Assembly: GCA_903897475.1 (NCBI GenBank)
Contig: CAIUBS010000073.1
Coordinates: 1 to 12,455 of the forward strand
Direction of reading: 5' to 3'
Origin: an uncultured Actinomycetes bacterium
GTDB taxonomy: Bacteria > Actinomycetota > Actinomycetes > Nanopelagicales > Nanopelagicaceae
Length of the DNA stretch: 12,455 nucleotides
The notes beneath the pieces are model-generated. The model saw only the letters and a list, made by a program, of their open reading frames with translations. It was not told where the DNA came from and did not search any database. The translations under genes were made by a program, and so were the position numbers. Shown one piece after another: positions 1 to 7,558 of the stretch (position 1 is the first letter of the stretch; every line of letters starts with the position of its first letter).

Positions 1-552
1 AATTGTGCCAGTTACAGGTGATGGTATTTCAGTATCAACCTTGTCGGTAGATACCTCAAGTAAAGCTTCATCAACATTAACCTGATCTCCAACTTTCTTA
101 AGCCATCTAGTAACTGTTCCTTCGGTTACTGACTCTCCGAGTGCAGGCATGGAAACTATTGTTGCTCCAGAACTTACTGGAGTTGGCGTAGATACATGTG
201 CTGGATTAGGTGAAACAACTGGGGCCGTTACTGCTTCTGGTTGTACCTGCACAGCTGGCTTTACCTCTTCTACCGGCTTAGCAGTCGGAGTTGATTGTTG
301 AGTAGGTGCGCTTGCAGAATCGGCAATAACCGCTAACTCAGCGCCAACTGCAACAGTTGAATCAACTGGTACAACTATTTTTTGTAAAATTCCTGCAACA
401 GGAGAGGGAATTTCAGTATCAACCTTGTCGGTAGAAACTTCTAATAACGGTTCATCAACTGCAATTTGATCGCCCTCTTTTTTAAGCCATCTAGTTACTG
501 TTCCCTCAGTTACTGACTCGCCAAGTGCTGGCATAGTTAATGAAAATGTCAT
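1..552 (-). CDS. sucB: Dihydrolipoamide acyltransferase (E2) of a 2-oxoacid dehydrogenase, N-terminal part (partial)
   Basis: This is the first 184 codons of an E2 subunit, open through the left edge. E2 moves acyl groups from the E1 decarboxylase to CoA on a swinging lipoyl arm. Two complete or near-complete lipoyl domains are visible, at residues about 3-77 and 131-184. Each carries the lipoylation motif STDKVDTEI, with the target lysines at K43 and K171. Between them is a flexible linker rich in Pro, Ala, Val and Thr, typical of E2 proteins. The peripheral-subunit-binding and catalytic domains lie outside the window. The ATG at 552 is preceded by GGGAG at 7-nt spacing, and that Shine-Dalgarno abuts the lpd stop codon, so translation is probably coupled to lpd. 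Actinobacterial E2 proteins annotated SucB or DlaT share this layout. Whether it serves pyruvate or 2-oxoglutarate dehydrogenase cannot be decided here. Confidence 0.93.
   Translation of the reverse strand, partial: MTFSLTMPALGESVTEGTVTRWLKKEGDQIAVDEPLLEVSTDKVDTEIPSPVAGILQKIVVPVDSTVAVGAELAVIADSASAPTQQSTPTAKPVEEVKPAVQVQPEAVTAPVVSPNPAHVSTPTPVSSGATIVSMPALGESVTEGTVTRWLKKVGDQVNVDEALLEVSTDKVDTEIPSPVTGTI
26..51. repeat. Intragenic direct repeat, copy in lipoyl domain 2
   Basis: These 26 bases are identical to 410-435, exactly 384 bp (128 codons) away. They encode the residues around the lipoylated lysine in the second lipoyl domain. Flanking DNA is similar but diverged, so this is a duplicated domain with a strongly conserved core. 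Confidence 0.85.
410..435. repeat. Intragenic direct repeat, copy in lipoyl domain 1
   Basis: Second copy of the 26-base repeat at 26-51, in the same reading frame, covering the lipoyl-lysine motif of the first lipoyl domain. Confidence 0.85.
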
Positions 553-568
553 TTCATATCTCCCTTAA
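553..568 (-). promoter_or_regulatory. Ribosome binding site of E2 overlapping the lpd stop
   Basis: Read on the minus strand, the lpd stop codon TAA runs directly into GGGAG, followed by seven bases and the E2 ATG. The arrangement fixes the E2 start and suggests that ribosomes finishing lpd reinitiate on E2. Confidence 0.7.
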
Positions 569-1932
569 CCATGTGCATGTAACGGCTTTCCAGCTAATGC
601 TAAGTGCGCTTCACCCATTGCCTCTGACAATGTTGGATGCGCATGTATATGTTGAGCAACATCATTTGCATCAGCTTCCCAATTAAAAATTAATTGCGCT
701 TCAGCTAGTAGTTCACCAACTCGAGATCCAACCATATGAATTCCCAAAATAGGTCCATTCTTTTTTGCGACCAACTTCACTGAGCCCGCCGTCTTTAAAA
801 TATTGGCCTTTCCATTTCCTGCCAAATCATAATTCAATTCCACGATGTCATGGCCTGCAGCCTTTGCCGCAACTGAGGTCAAGCCAACTGAGGCCACCTC
901 CGGTTCTGAGTAGGTAACTCGGGGTACGCCATCATAATTAATAGATTTCGAGTTTAGGCCGGCGATCTCCTCGGCAACCATAATTCCTTCGGCAAAACCA
1001 ACATGGGCTAGTTGTAGTGTTGGAATCAGGTCTCCAACTGCCCAAATGCCAGCAACATTAGTGCGGCACTTGTTATCAACTAGAACATAACCTCGATCCA
1101 TCTTGATTCCAACCTCTTCGTAACCGAGTCCTGATGAAACTGGGCCACGACCTACCGCTACTAATAAAATTTCAGCTGTAAATTCTTTCCCATTTTCCAA
1201 AGTAACCTTTACATCCTTCTTATTTCTCTCGGCTGATTTGAATTTAACGCCAAGTTCAAAATTAATACCACGCTTTCGAAATGCGCGTTCTAATTGTTTA
1301 CTAGAGCTTTCATCTTCTAAAGCCACTAAATGTGACAAGCCTTCAACTATTGTTACTTCAGAACCAAAGGATTTCCATACTGAAGCAAATTCGCAACCTA
1401 TTACGCCTCCACCTAAAACTATTACCGATTTAGGGACATAATCTAATTTTATTGCTTGCTCACTGGTAATGATTTGCTTTCCATCTATTTCAAGACCTGG
1501 AAGTGTTTTTGGATAAGACCCAGTTGCCAAAATAATGTTTTTGCCTTTGTACTTTGTGCCACCTGCCTCAACGGTATCTTTTGAAATCAATTTTCCACTT
1601 GCTTGAACGTAGGTGACATTTCTTGACTTAACTAATCCTTCTAATCCTTTATGTAATTTTGCAATTACGCCATCCTTATAGGTATTAACTGCTGCCATAT
1701 CCATTGAATGAAAATCTGCCTTTACACCAAACTCACCAGCATGGCGGGTGTTATCAGCTATCTCACCGGCATGAAGTAATGCCTTAGTAGGGATACAACC
1801 TTTGTGCAGACAGGTTCCACCTAATTTTTCTTTTTCAATTAAGACCACTTTTTGTCCTAGTTGAGATGCTCTAAGTGCGGCTGCATACCCGCCACTTCCA
1901 CCACCGAGAATTACTAAATCAAAATCGGCCAT
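565..1932 (-). CDS. lpdA: Dihydrolipoamide dehydrogenase (E3)
   Basis: A 455-residue cytoplasmic flavoprotein that reoxidises dihydrolipoyl groups of 2-oxoacid dehydrogenases and of glycine cleavage H protein, passing electrons to NAD+. The N-terminal FAD-binding loop LGGGSGGYAAA is at residues 9-19. The redox disulfide GGTCLHKGCIPTK gives C41 and C46. A second Rossmann loop, VIVLGGGVIGCEF, binds NAD. The C-terminal dimerisation domain carries the catalytic His-Glu motif HAHPTLSE. Length is normal for the family. I chose the ATG at 1932 because the protein then begins MADFDLVILGGG like its relatives. An in-frame GTG at 1959 would add nine residues with no family support. No clear Shine-Dalgarno precedes the ATG; instead there are overlapping inverted repeats. 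It lies between pepA and E2 in one run of genes. Confidence 0.96.
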   Translation of the reverse strand: MADFDLVILGGGSGGYAAALRASQLGQKVVLIEKEKLGGTCLHKGCIPTKALLHAGEIADNTRHAGEFGVKADFHSMDMAAVNTYKDGVIAKLHKGLEGLVKSRNVTYVQASGKLISKDTVEAGGTKYKGKNIILATGSYPKTLPGLEIDGKQIITSEQAIKLDYVPKSVIVLGGGVIGCEFASVWKSFGSEVTIVEGLSHLVALEDESSSKQLERAFRKRGINFELGVKFKSAERNKKDVKVTLENGKEFTAEILLVAVGRGPVSSGLGYEEVGIKMDRGYVLVDNKCRTNVAGIWAVGDLIPTLQLAHVGFAEGIMVAEEIAGLNSKSINYDGVPRVTYSEPEVASVGLTSVAAKAAGHDIVELNYDLAGNGKANILKTAGSVKLVAKKNGPILGIHMVGSRVGELLAEAQLIFNWEADANDVAQHIHAHPTLSEAMGEAHLALAGKPLHAHG

Positions 1933-1934
1933 GA

Positions 1935-1958
1935 GGCAATCTTGCCACGAAATTGGCA
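1935..1958 (-). promoter_or_regulatory. Two mutually exclusive inverted repeats upstream of lpd
   Basis: On the plus strand GGCAA-TC-TTGCC (1935-1946) overlaps TGCCA-N6-TGGCA (1943-1958). The middle arm can pair with either side, so in the mRNA two alternative short hairpins are possible just before the lpd ATG. Stems are only 4-5 bp, so this could be chance. Confidence 0.35.
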
Positions 1959-1985
1959 CCCACTCTTACGCACACTTTTGCGCCA

Positions 1986-3470
1986 TCACGACTGTGATGA
2001 AGCCAACTCAGCAAGGCAAATTAGGGATCTTATGGCAATTCCGGTTCCACCTACTGGTGTATAGCCATGAGCAGAACCTGTGTTAAATGCCGGTCCTGCA
2101 ATATCTAGATGAAGCCATGGCAGATTTGGATCCACAAACTCTTTTAGAAAAAGTCCAGCTACTAACATGCCTCCCATTCGATCACCAATGTTTGCAATAT
2201 CTGCAATTGGTGAATCCAGGGATGCGCGAAGTTCAACTGGAAGTGGCATTGGCCAGAACATTTCACCAGAGATTGAAGTTGCACTTAAAAATTGATTACA
2301 TAACTCATCATCATTTGTCATAACTGCAGAAGTCCTAGTTCCAAGTGCGACTACTTGAGCACCTGTAAGGGTGGCAACATCAATAATTGCATCTAGACCA
2401 CCTGATTTTTTGCCAACTTCTGCGGCTCTAACTAGGGCATCTGCTAGGACTAGTCGTCCTTCGGCATCAGGATTTAGCACTTCAACAGTTTTCCCACCAT
2501 AAATTGTAATTACATCACTTGGACGTGTAGCCGTATCGCTAACCATATTTTCAGCAAGAGGTGCCCAACCATCAACTGCAATTGGAAGTTTTAATTGTGC
2601 GATTGCAAATACGGCAGCAACTACTGCGGCAGCACCTGACATATCAGCTTTCATGGCCTCCATACCATTTGCTGGTTTTAGTGCAAGCCCACCAGTATCA
2701 AAAGTAATACCCTTACCAACGAAAGCAAACTTCTTTTTAAACTTTACTGGCTTATATGAAATATGAAGCAATGTTGGCGGATTAGCAGATCCTTGCCCTA
2801 CTCCAATAATCCCACCATAACCACCTTTACGAAGTGCAGCCTCATTTAGAATTTCTACTTTCACTCCATACTTACTTGCTAATTTTTTGACTCTTAAGGC
2901 AAAAGAATTAGGCGTTAGGTGACTTGGTGGGGTATTTATCAGATCCCTAGCAAGAAAAGTTTGCTCAGCAATTATTTCAGCACGCTTTGCTGAAGCTTTT
3001 GCCTGAGCCGTATCAGCAAATTTAGTAATAATACTTACTTGCAAAAGTGGAGCTTTTTGTTCATCTTTGCTCTTGCCTCTAAATTCTGTAAATGCATATG
3101 AACCAAGTGCTGCGCCTTCTGCAATCGCTGAAATTTCAACAACAGATTTACTAGGAAGTGCAAAGCATGCTGATTTATTGCCAGATAGTTCTCTAGCTGC
3201 TGCACCTGCTGCTCGGCGTAATCTTTCTGGTTCGATATTTGAATCAAGCTCGCCTAAACCAGTAAAAACAATTATTTTTGATGTTTTACCAGGTAATTTA
3301 ATTACCTCATCGGCCTTACCTGTTGCCCCCATGGCCACTAAAGTTGTCAGCAGCGAAGCGGAGTCTATCTGTGAAGATCCGGCTTCAATCTTCAAATTCT
3401 TCTTTAATGTGCCAAAGCCAACTACTAGAACATCGCTATCCAACTTATCAGTAAGTTTTACTTTAACCAC
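1986..3470 (-). CDS. pepA: Leucyl aminopeptidase, peptidase family M17
   Basis: A 494-residue cytosolic metallo-aminopeptidase that removes N-terminal residues, notably leucine, from peptides; the family forms hexamers with two metals per active site. The C-terminal catalytic domain is clear. It contains the metal and substrate motifs FVGKGITFDTGG, MKADMSGAAA and the signature NPDAEGRLVLADAL, which supply the Lys, Asp and Glu metal ligands and the catalytic Arg. The N-terminal domain (about residues 1-170) is less conserved, as is usual. The start is GTG at 3470, with TTGGAG five bases upstream on the minus strand. Family length is normal. It heads a run pepA-lpd-E2 on the same strand, with a 53-bp gap to lpd, and faces gcvT divergently. 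No terminator separates it from lpd, so co-transcription is likely. Confidence 0.95.
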   Translation of the reverse strand: MVKVKLTDKLDSDVLVVGFGTLKKNLKIEAGSSQIDSASLLTTLVAMGATGKADEVIKLPGKTSKIIVFTGLGELDSNIEPERLRRAAGAAARELSGNKSACFALPSKSVVEISAIAEGAALGSYAFTEFRGKSKDEQKAPLLQVSIITKFADTAQAKASAKRAEIIAEQTFLARDLINTPPSHLTPNSFALRVKKLASKYGVKVEILNEAALRKGGYGGIIGVGQGSANPPTLLHISYKPVKFKKKFAFVGKGITFDTGGLALKPANGMEAMKADMSGAAAVVAAVFAIAQLKLPIAVDGWAPLAENMVSDTATRPSDVITIYGGKTVEVLNPDAEGRLVLADALVRAAEVGKKSGGLDAIIDVATLTGAQVVALGTRTSAVMTNDDELCNQFLSATSISGEMFWPMPLPVELRASLDSPIADIANIGDRMGGMLVAGLFLKEFVDPNLPWLHLDIAGPAFNTGSAHGYTPVGGTGIAIRSLICLAELASSQS

Positions 3471-3617
3471 ACCAGCTCCAATTTAAGAGAACCATTTTGC
3501 CATCAAGTGTATAAGCCTAAGGGATATGAGCCGGGCGCAAACACCTTAGATAGCCACTAAGAATAAGTAGGCCAAGTTAACCAGAATTAAGTGAGTATTG
3601 GCGTGTAAGTTAAGCCA
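3471..3617. promoter_or_regulatory. Divergent pepA / gcvT promoter region
   Basis: A 147-bp spacer between two outward-facing genes must hold both promoters. For pepA (minus strand) TAGGCT at about 3519-3514 fits the actinobacterial TANNNT -10 box, with TTGCGC at 3540-3535 as a possible -35 at a short 15-bp spacing. For gcvT (plus strand) TAAGTT at 3606-3611 lies six bases before the ATG, a spacing that fits a leaderless mRNA, though no good -35 is visible. I see no complete glycine riboswitch and no terminator. The exact boxes are uncertain. Confidence 0.45.
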
Positions 3618-4706
3618 ATGAAGAATTCACCAATCGCTGCAAAGCATTTAGAGCTAAATGCAAAAATGGCTGATTTTGGTGGCTGGCTTATGCCAATTGA
3701 ATACCCAAAAACTGGTGTAATCCAAGAATACAACTCAGTGCGTACGCAAGTTGGTGTCTTTGATGTATCCCATTTGGGAAAAATATCTGTAGTTGGCGAA
3801 GGGTCACTTGAGTTTTTAAATACCGCTCTCACAAATGACTTAAATCGAATAATTCCAGGTCAAGCGCAATACACCTTGATTTGTAACGATAAGGGTGGAG
3901 TAATAGACGATTTAATTGTTTACCAAAACTCGGCATCCAATTTTTTCTTGGTTCCAAATGCGTCAAATAACGCTGCTGTTTTCGAAGTTTTAAAGTTGAC
4001 TGCGCCAAGTCAAGTAACAGTTTCAAATCTGCATGAAGATTTTGCAGTATTTGCAGTTCAAGGTCCAAAATCTGTTTCAATGCTGGATTCATTGGGTATT
4101 GATACTGATATTGATTACATGCAATTTTTGAATGCAAAAATCGGAGATAGTGAACTGATTGTCTGTAGAACTGGCTATACCGGAGAATTAGGTTTTGAGA
4201 TTATTCCTAGCTGGCAGAATGCAGAGAAAGTTTGGAACCAATTAATGCAGGCTGCTGAAAAATTTAATGGGACAGCTTGTGGTCTTGGCGCTAGAGACAT
4301 TTTGCGCACAGAGATGGGTTACCCATTGCATGGGCATGAAATTTCTTTGAGCATTTCACCAATTGAAGCTTCAGCAAGTTGGGCGGTGGCCTTTGATAAA
4401 GTAGATTTTACGGGCAAGGAAGTTTTGAAGAATCAAAAGCAAAATGGGACTAAGCTAAAATTAAAAGCAATTCTGGCAACTGATCGAGCCATTCCTAGGA
4501 AAGATATGCAAGTAAAGAGTGTAAGTGGAGAGATAGTTGGTTTAGTTACAAGCGGAACTTTCTCACCGGTACTTAAAAAAGGAATTGGATTAGCACTTAT
4601 CAACTCTGATATTTCAAAAGGAGATACGGTGTTAATTGATGTTCGAGGCAAAGATTCAGTATTTGAGATAGTTTCCCTGCCCTTTGTACCTTCAAAAGTA
4701 AGGTAG
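3618..4706 (+). CDS. gcvT: Glycine cleavage system T-protein (aminomethyltransferase)
   Basis: A 362-residue cytoplasmic enzyme that takes the aminomethyl group from lipoylated H protein and transfers it to tetrahydrofolate, releasing ammonia and forming 5,10-methylene-THF. Visible family motifs are the N-terminal FGGWLMPIEY and DVSHLGK, the folate-site Asp in GGVIDDLIVY, CRTGYTGELGFEI, and GARDILRTEMGYPLHGHEI, followed by SWAVAFDK and the C-terminal barrel. These distinguish it from the YgfZ folate-binding relatives. Length is normal. The ATG at 3618 has no strong Shine-Dalgarno; a -10-like TAAGTT six bases upstream suggests a leaderless or very short leader. No gcvH or gcvP lies in the window, but lpd nearby supplies the shared L protein. 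From memory, gcvT also lies near the leucyl aminopeptidase gene in mycobacteria. Confidence 0.95.
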   Translation: MKNSPIAAKHLELNAKMADFGGWLMPIEYPKTGVIQEYNSVRTQVGVFDVSHLGKISVVGEGSLEFLNTALTNDLNRIIPGQAQYTLICNDKGGVIDDLIVYQNSASNFFLVPNASNNAAVFEVLKLTAPSQVTVSNLHEDFAVFAVQGPKSVSMLDSLGIDTDIDYMQFLNAKIGDSELIVCRTGYTGELGFEIIPSWQNAEKVWNQLMQAAEKFNGTACGLGARDILRTEMGYPLHGHEISLSISPIEASASWAVAFDKVDFTGKEVLKNQKQNGTKLKLKAILATDRAIPRKDMQVKSVSGEIVGLVTSGTFSPVLKKGIGLALINSDISKGDTVLIDVRGKDSVFEIVSLPFVPSKVR

Positions 4707-4728
4707 TTCCTAAAAGCCTTTCCCAGCA

Positions 4729-4749
4729 CACTACGTTAGTGATACGTTA
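4729..4749. promoter_or_regulatory. Helically phased direct repeat and small palindrome before the aldo/keto reductase gene
   Basis: TACGTTA occurs at 4732-4738 and again at 4743-4749, eleven bases apart, which is about one helical turn. The first copy sits inside the perfect inverted repeat CACTA-CGT-TAGTG (4729-4741). Both lie in the 77-bp gap between gcvT and the reductase gene, where an operator would be expected. No regulator gene is near, so function is an inference. Confidence 0.4.
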
Positions 4750-4770
4750 ATTTCCTCAACAAGCAACTGA

Positions 4771-4777
4771 AAGAGAG
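4771..4777 (+). promoter_or_regulatory. Ribosome binding site of the aldo/keto reductase gene
   Basis: AAGAGAG ends six bases before the ATG at 4784. It is one of the clearer Shine-Dalgarno sequences in the window and fixes this start. Confidence 0.6.
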
Positions 4778-4783
4778 AAAACA

Positions 4784-5785
4784 ATGGAGTATCGCCGCCT
4801 GGGTAGTACTGGAATGTATGTTTCTGAAATTACCTATGGAAATTGGATTACTCATGGCTCACAGGTTGAATCAGATGCAGCGATTAAGTGTGTTCGGGCA
4901 GCATTAGATCTTGGAATTACTACCTTAGATACTGCAGATGTTTATGCTGGAACTAAAGCTGAAACTGTTTTAGGAAAGGCACTAAAGGGAGTAAAACGCG
5001 AATCATATGAGCTGTTTACAAAAGTTTATTGGCCAACTGGACCTGGAAAAAATGATCGCGGCTTATCACGTAAGCACATAATGGAATCTTGCAATGCATC
5101 TTTAAAACGACTTAAAACCGATTATGTAGATCTTTATCAAGCACATCGCTTTGACTACGAGACCCCACTTGGAGAGACTCTCGGTGCATTTGATGATCTT
5201 ATCCGCAGTGGAAAAGTTTTATACATTGGTTTTTCCGAATGGAACGCTCAGCAAATTGCAGCTGCTCTAAAAATTCAAGATCAAAAGGGTTACTACCGAT
5301 TTATTTCAAGCCAACCACAATATTCAATGCTTTGGCGAGTAATTGAATCAGAAGTTGTTCCACTGAGTCAGAAAGAGGGAATAGGCCAGATTGTTTGGTC
5401 ACCAATTGCTCAAGGAGTTTTGACTGGTAAATACCTACCTGGACAAAAAGCACCCGCAGGTTCACGAGCGACCGATAAAAAGGGCGGTGCCGATATGATT
5501 TCAAAATTTATGACTAATCAGGTTTTGACCGCAGTTCAAAAACTTATTCCGATTGCTAAAAAAGTTGATCTAACGCCTGCGCAGTTAGCGGTGGCCTGGG
5601 TGCTTCAAAATCCAAATGTTTCTAGCGCAATAATTGGAGCTACCAAACCAGCACAAATAAAAGAGAATGTAAAAGCAGCCGGAGTAAAATTAGATAAGCA
5701 GATTTTAGATGAAATTGATTTGGCACTTGGATCGGTAATTGAAAAGGATCCGGCGAAAACAATTAGTCCTGCACCAAGGGCTTAA
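4784..5785 (+). CDS. Aldo/keto reductase, Kv-channel beta-subunit-like
   Basis: A 333-residue NADPH-dependent oxidoreductase with the TIM-barrel aldo/keto reductase fold; its natural substrate is unknown. The catalytic tetrad is complete: D49 and Y54 in LDTADVY, K80 in LFTKVYW, and H121 in YQAHR. The start EYRRLGSTGMYVSE, the RGLSRKHI stretch near residue 92 and WSPIAQGVLTGKY near 206 match the subgroup that includes eukaryotic Kv-beta subunits and many bacterial 'voltage-gated channel beta-like' reductases. No signal peptide or membrane segment is present. It has its own 77-bp upstream gap with phased repeats and its own ribosome binding site, so it may be transcribed separately from gcvT. 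It ends one base from the facing DUF3043 gene. No potassium channel gene is in the window, so I read it as a soluble reductase. Confidence 0.92.
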   Translation: MEYRRLGSTGMYVSEITYGNWITHGSQVESDAAIKCVRAALDLGITTLDTADVYAGTKAETVLGKALKGVKRESYELFTKVYWPTGPGKNDRGLSRKHIMESCNASLKRLKTDYVDLYQAHRFDYETPLGETLGAFDDLIRSGKVLYIGFSEWNAQQIAAALKIQDQKGYYRFISSQPQYSMLWRVIESEVVPLSQKEGIGQIVWSPIAQGVLTGKYLPGQKAPAGSRATDKKGGADMISKFMTNQVLTAVQKLIPIAKKVDLTPAQLAVAWVLQNPNVSSAIIGATKPAQIKENVKAAGVKLDKQILDEIDLALGSVIEKDPAKTISPAPRA

Positions 5786-5786
5786 T

Positions 5787-6317
5787 TTATTTTTTCTTAC
5801 CCTTACTTGTTCCTGGACCAACTTGTGGTGCTGGAGCACGCAATCTTCTAAGTTGGGTAGATCGCATCCACCCATACATGCCTATTCCTTTTGTTGGTTC
5901 GTTTGGAAATTTTTCACTTACTAGCTTCTTAATCTTTCTCGACAACATAAATCCATTTACAGTAATGAAAATCATTGATGAGTACATAATTGCAACTGCT
6001 GCTAATTGCACCGCTGGAATAGGAATAATAGTTAAGAATAGAACAAACATAATTATTACCAAGAAATATTCAGTTATTGACCGACGCTCATCAATGTAGT
6101 TTCTAACAAATCTACGGGCAGGTCCCTTGTCTCTATAAGGCATTGCACTTTCTTCACCGCGCATATATGCAGCCCGCGCTTCAATTCTTCTAATCCGTGC
6201 CTGCTCTTTTAATGCACGCTTAGCTTCTTTACTTGCTGCTGGTGAAAGTGATGAGACTTTTAATTTTGCCTCAGCCACTTTGCGCTTTGGAGTTGGTTTA
6301 CCTTTTTTCTCAGCCAT
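5787..6317 (-). CDS. DUF3043 actinobacterial membrane protein
   Basis: A 176-residue protein of a family known mainly from Actinobacteria, without assigned function. Residues 1-80 are highly charged and probably cytoplasmic, beginning KKGKPTPKRK and including the family stretch YRDKGPARRFVRNYIDERR at 61-79. Two predicted membrane helices follow at about 83-101 and 103-124. A basic C-terminal tail contains GMYGWMRSTQLRRLRAP and ends in lysines. It starts four bases after the nadA stop and has no Shine-Dalgarno of its own, so it is probably translated by coupling with nadA. Its 3' end is one base away from the convergent aldo/keto reductase gene, with no terminator between them. From memory, a homologue also lies near the HesB-like gene in mycobacteria. 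Confidence 0.88.
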   Translation of the reverse strand: MAEKKGKPTPKRKVAEAKLKVSSLSPAASKEAKRALKEQARIRRIEARAAYMRGEESAMPYRDKGPARRFVRNYIDERRSITEYFLVIIMFVLFLTIIPIPAVQLAAVAIMYSSMIFITVNGFMLSRKIKKLVSEKFPNEPTKGIGMYGWMRSTQLRRLRAPAPQVGPGTSKGKKK

Positions 6318-6321
6318 GTGA

Positions 6322-7506
6322 TTAAGGTAGAGCCAACATTCGCTCTAATGCAACTTTTGCATACTGTGCTACTTGATCTTCGACCTGTATTTGATTGACT
6401 ATACGGCCCGAAACTAAAGCCTCCATAGCCCAAACCAGATGAGGTAGATCTATTCGGTTCATAGTTGAGCAATAACAGATAGTTTTATCTAGAAAAATTA
6501 CCTGTTTATCGGGGTTTTCGTTGGCAAGTCTTTGGACCAAATTCAGCTCGGTGCCGACTGCCCACTTAGAACCAGCAGGGGATTGGGTCACACTTTTAAT
6601 TATCATCTCAGTGCTGCCAACTAAATCTGCATTTGCAACTACATCATGTTGGCATTCAGGATGAACAAGTATCTGTACTCCTGGAAGTAGTGCTCGAGCC
6701 TGATTTATATTTTCAACACTAAATCTGCCATGAACAGAGCAGTGACCTCGCCATAAAATGACTTTAGCTGACTTGATTTGATCATCAGATAAGCCACCAT
6801 TTTTTTTCCATGGATTCCATAGGACACAATCTTCTAACTTAAGCCCAAGCGATAGGACGGCAGTATTTCTACCAAGATGCTGATCAGGTAAGAATAAAAC
6901 TTTATCGCCTTTATCAAATGCCCATTTCATGGCGCGCATTGCATTAGAGGAAGTACAAACTGCTCCATTATTTTTGCCAGTAAAGGCTTTAATTGCAGCA
7001 GATGAATTCATATAAGTTATTGGAATTGTTCTCTTGGCGACTCCCAATTTTTCAAGAACCTGCCAACAGTCTTCAACTTGAGCAGCTGTTGCCATGTCTG
7101 CCATAGAACAGCCAGCCGCTAAATCCGGCAAAATAACTTTTTGATTTTTGGTTGTTAAAATATCAGCACTTTCAGCCATAAAATGCACACCACAGAAAAA
7201 AATAAACTCAGCAGATTCATTATCAGCTGCAGCTTGTGCCAACTTAAATGAATCTCCACGAATATCGGCAAAGGCAATTACTTCATCTCGCTGGTAATGA
7301 TGTCCTAAAACCATTGCGCTAGATCCCAATGTGGCTCGTGCAGCTTTGGCTCTGGCAACTAGATCTGGATCACTTGGTGAAGGTAGGGCGCCATCGCAGG
7401 AAACTCCGCGCTCACTTTTAAGATCGCTCTGCTTACCTAGAAGCAATACCTCGGTTATTCCCATAGCCAGAGTGTAAACGCTCACAGGTTTTGGTGCAGA
7501 AATCAT
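6322..7506 (-). CDS. nadA: Quinolinate synthase A
   Basis: A 394-residue cytoplasmic [4Fe-4S] enzyme that condenses iminoaspartate with dihydroxyacetone phosphate to quinolinate in de novo NAD synthesis. Cluster cysteines fit the family: C133 in DLAAGCSMAD, C184 in GAVCTSSNA, and C344 or C346 in KTICYCSTMNRID. Other conserved stretches are GHHYQRDEVI near 68-77, FCGVHFMAESADI near 104, LPDQHLGRNTA near 206 and WRGHCSVHGRF near 252. The length is that of the long actinobacterial NadA type. The ATG at 7506 gives an N-terminus comparable with relatives; an internal ATG at 7464 is possible but has no Shine-Dalgarno either. A TAGGTT box 14 bases upstream suggests a very short leader. It is co-directional with DUF3043 and divergent from erpA. 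nadB and nadC are absent here. Confidence 0.96.
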   Translation of the reverse strand: MISAPKPVSVYTLAMGITEVLLLGKQSDLKSERGVSCDGALPSPSDPDLVARAKAARATLGSSAMVLGHHYQRDEVIAFADIRGDSFKLAQAAADNESAEFIFFCGVHFMAESADILTTKNQKVILPDLAAGCSMADMATAAQVEDCWQVLEKLGVAKRTIPITYMNSSAAIKAFTGKNNGAVCTSSNAMRAMKWAFDKGDKVLFLPDQHLGRNTAVLSLGLKLEDCVLWNPWKKNGGLSDDQIKSAKVILWRGHCSVHGRFSVENINQARALLPGVQILVHPECQHDVVANADLVGSTEMIIKSVTQSPAGSKWAVGTELNLVQRLANENPDKQVIFLDKTICYCSTMNRIDLPHLVWAMEALVSGRIVNQIQVEDQVAQYAKVALERMLALP

Positions 7507-7552
7507 CTGAATTTACTAGTAACCTATGAGCCTAGGTAAACATTGGAGAGTA
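7507..7552. promoter_or_regulatory. Back-to-back nadA / erpA promoters
   Basis: In this short divergent spacer TAGGTT (minus strand, 7526-7521) and TAGGTA (plus strand, 7533-7538) face away from each other, six bases apart, and form the inverted repeat ACCTA-N6-TAGGT. Each resembles an actinobacterial -10 box and would give a short leader to its gene. No good -35 boxes are visible. GGAGAG at 7544-7549 is the erpA ribosome binding site. Confidence 0.4.
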
Positions 7553-7558
7553 GTGAGT

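Noticed and set aside
1933..1959. GTG start for lpd nine codons upstream
   Set aside because: The added residues do not resemble the short N-terminus of lipoamide dehydrogenases.
3067..3486. Open frame of 139 codons on the plus strand opposite pepA
   Set aside because: It lies wholly antisense to the well-conserved pepA, has no recognisable domain and is explained by the codon pattern of the real gene.
3471..3617. Glycine riboswitch upstream of gcvT
   Set aside because: These occur before gcv genes in some Actinobacteria, but I could not find the conserved paired elements, and a -10-like box right before the ATG leaves no room for a long leader.
4704..4783. Terminator after gcvT
   Set aside because: The CACTA-CGT-TAGTG stem is short and is not followed by a T-run, so it fits an operator better than an intrinsic terminator.
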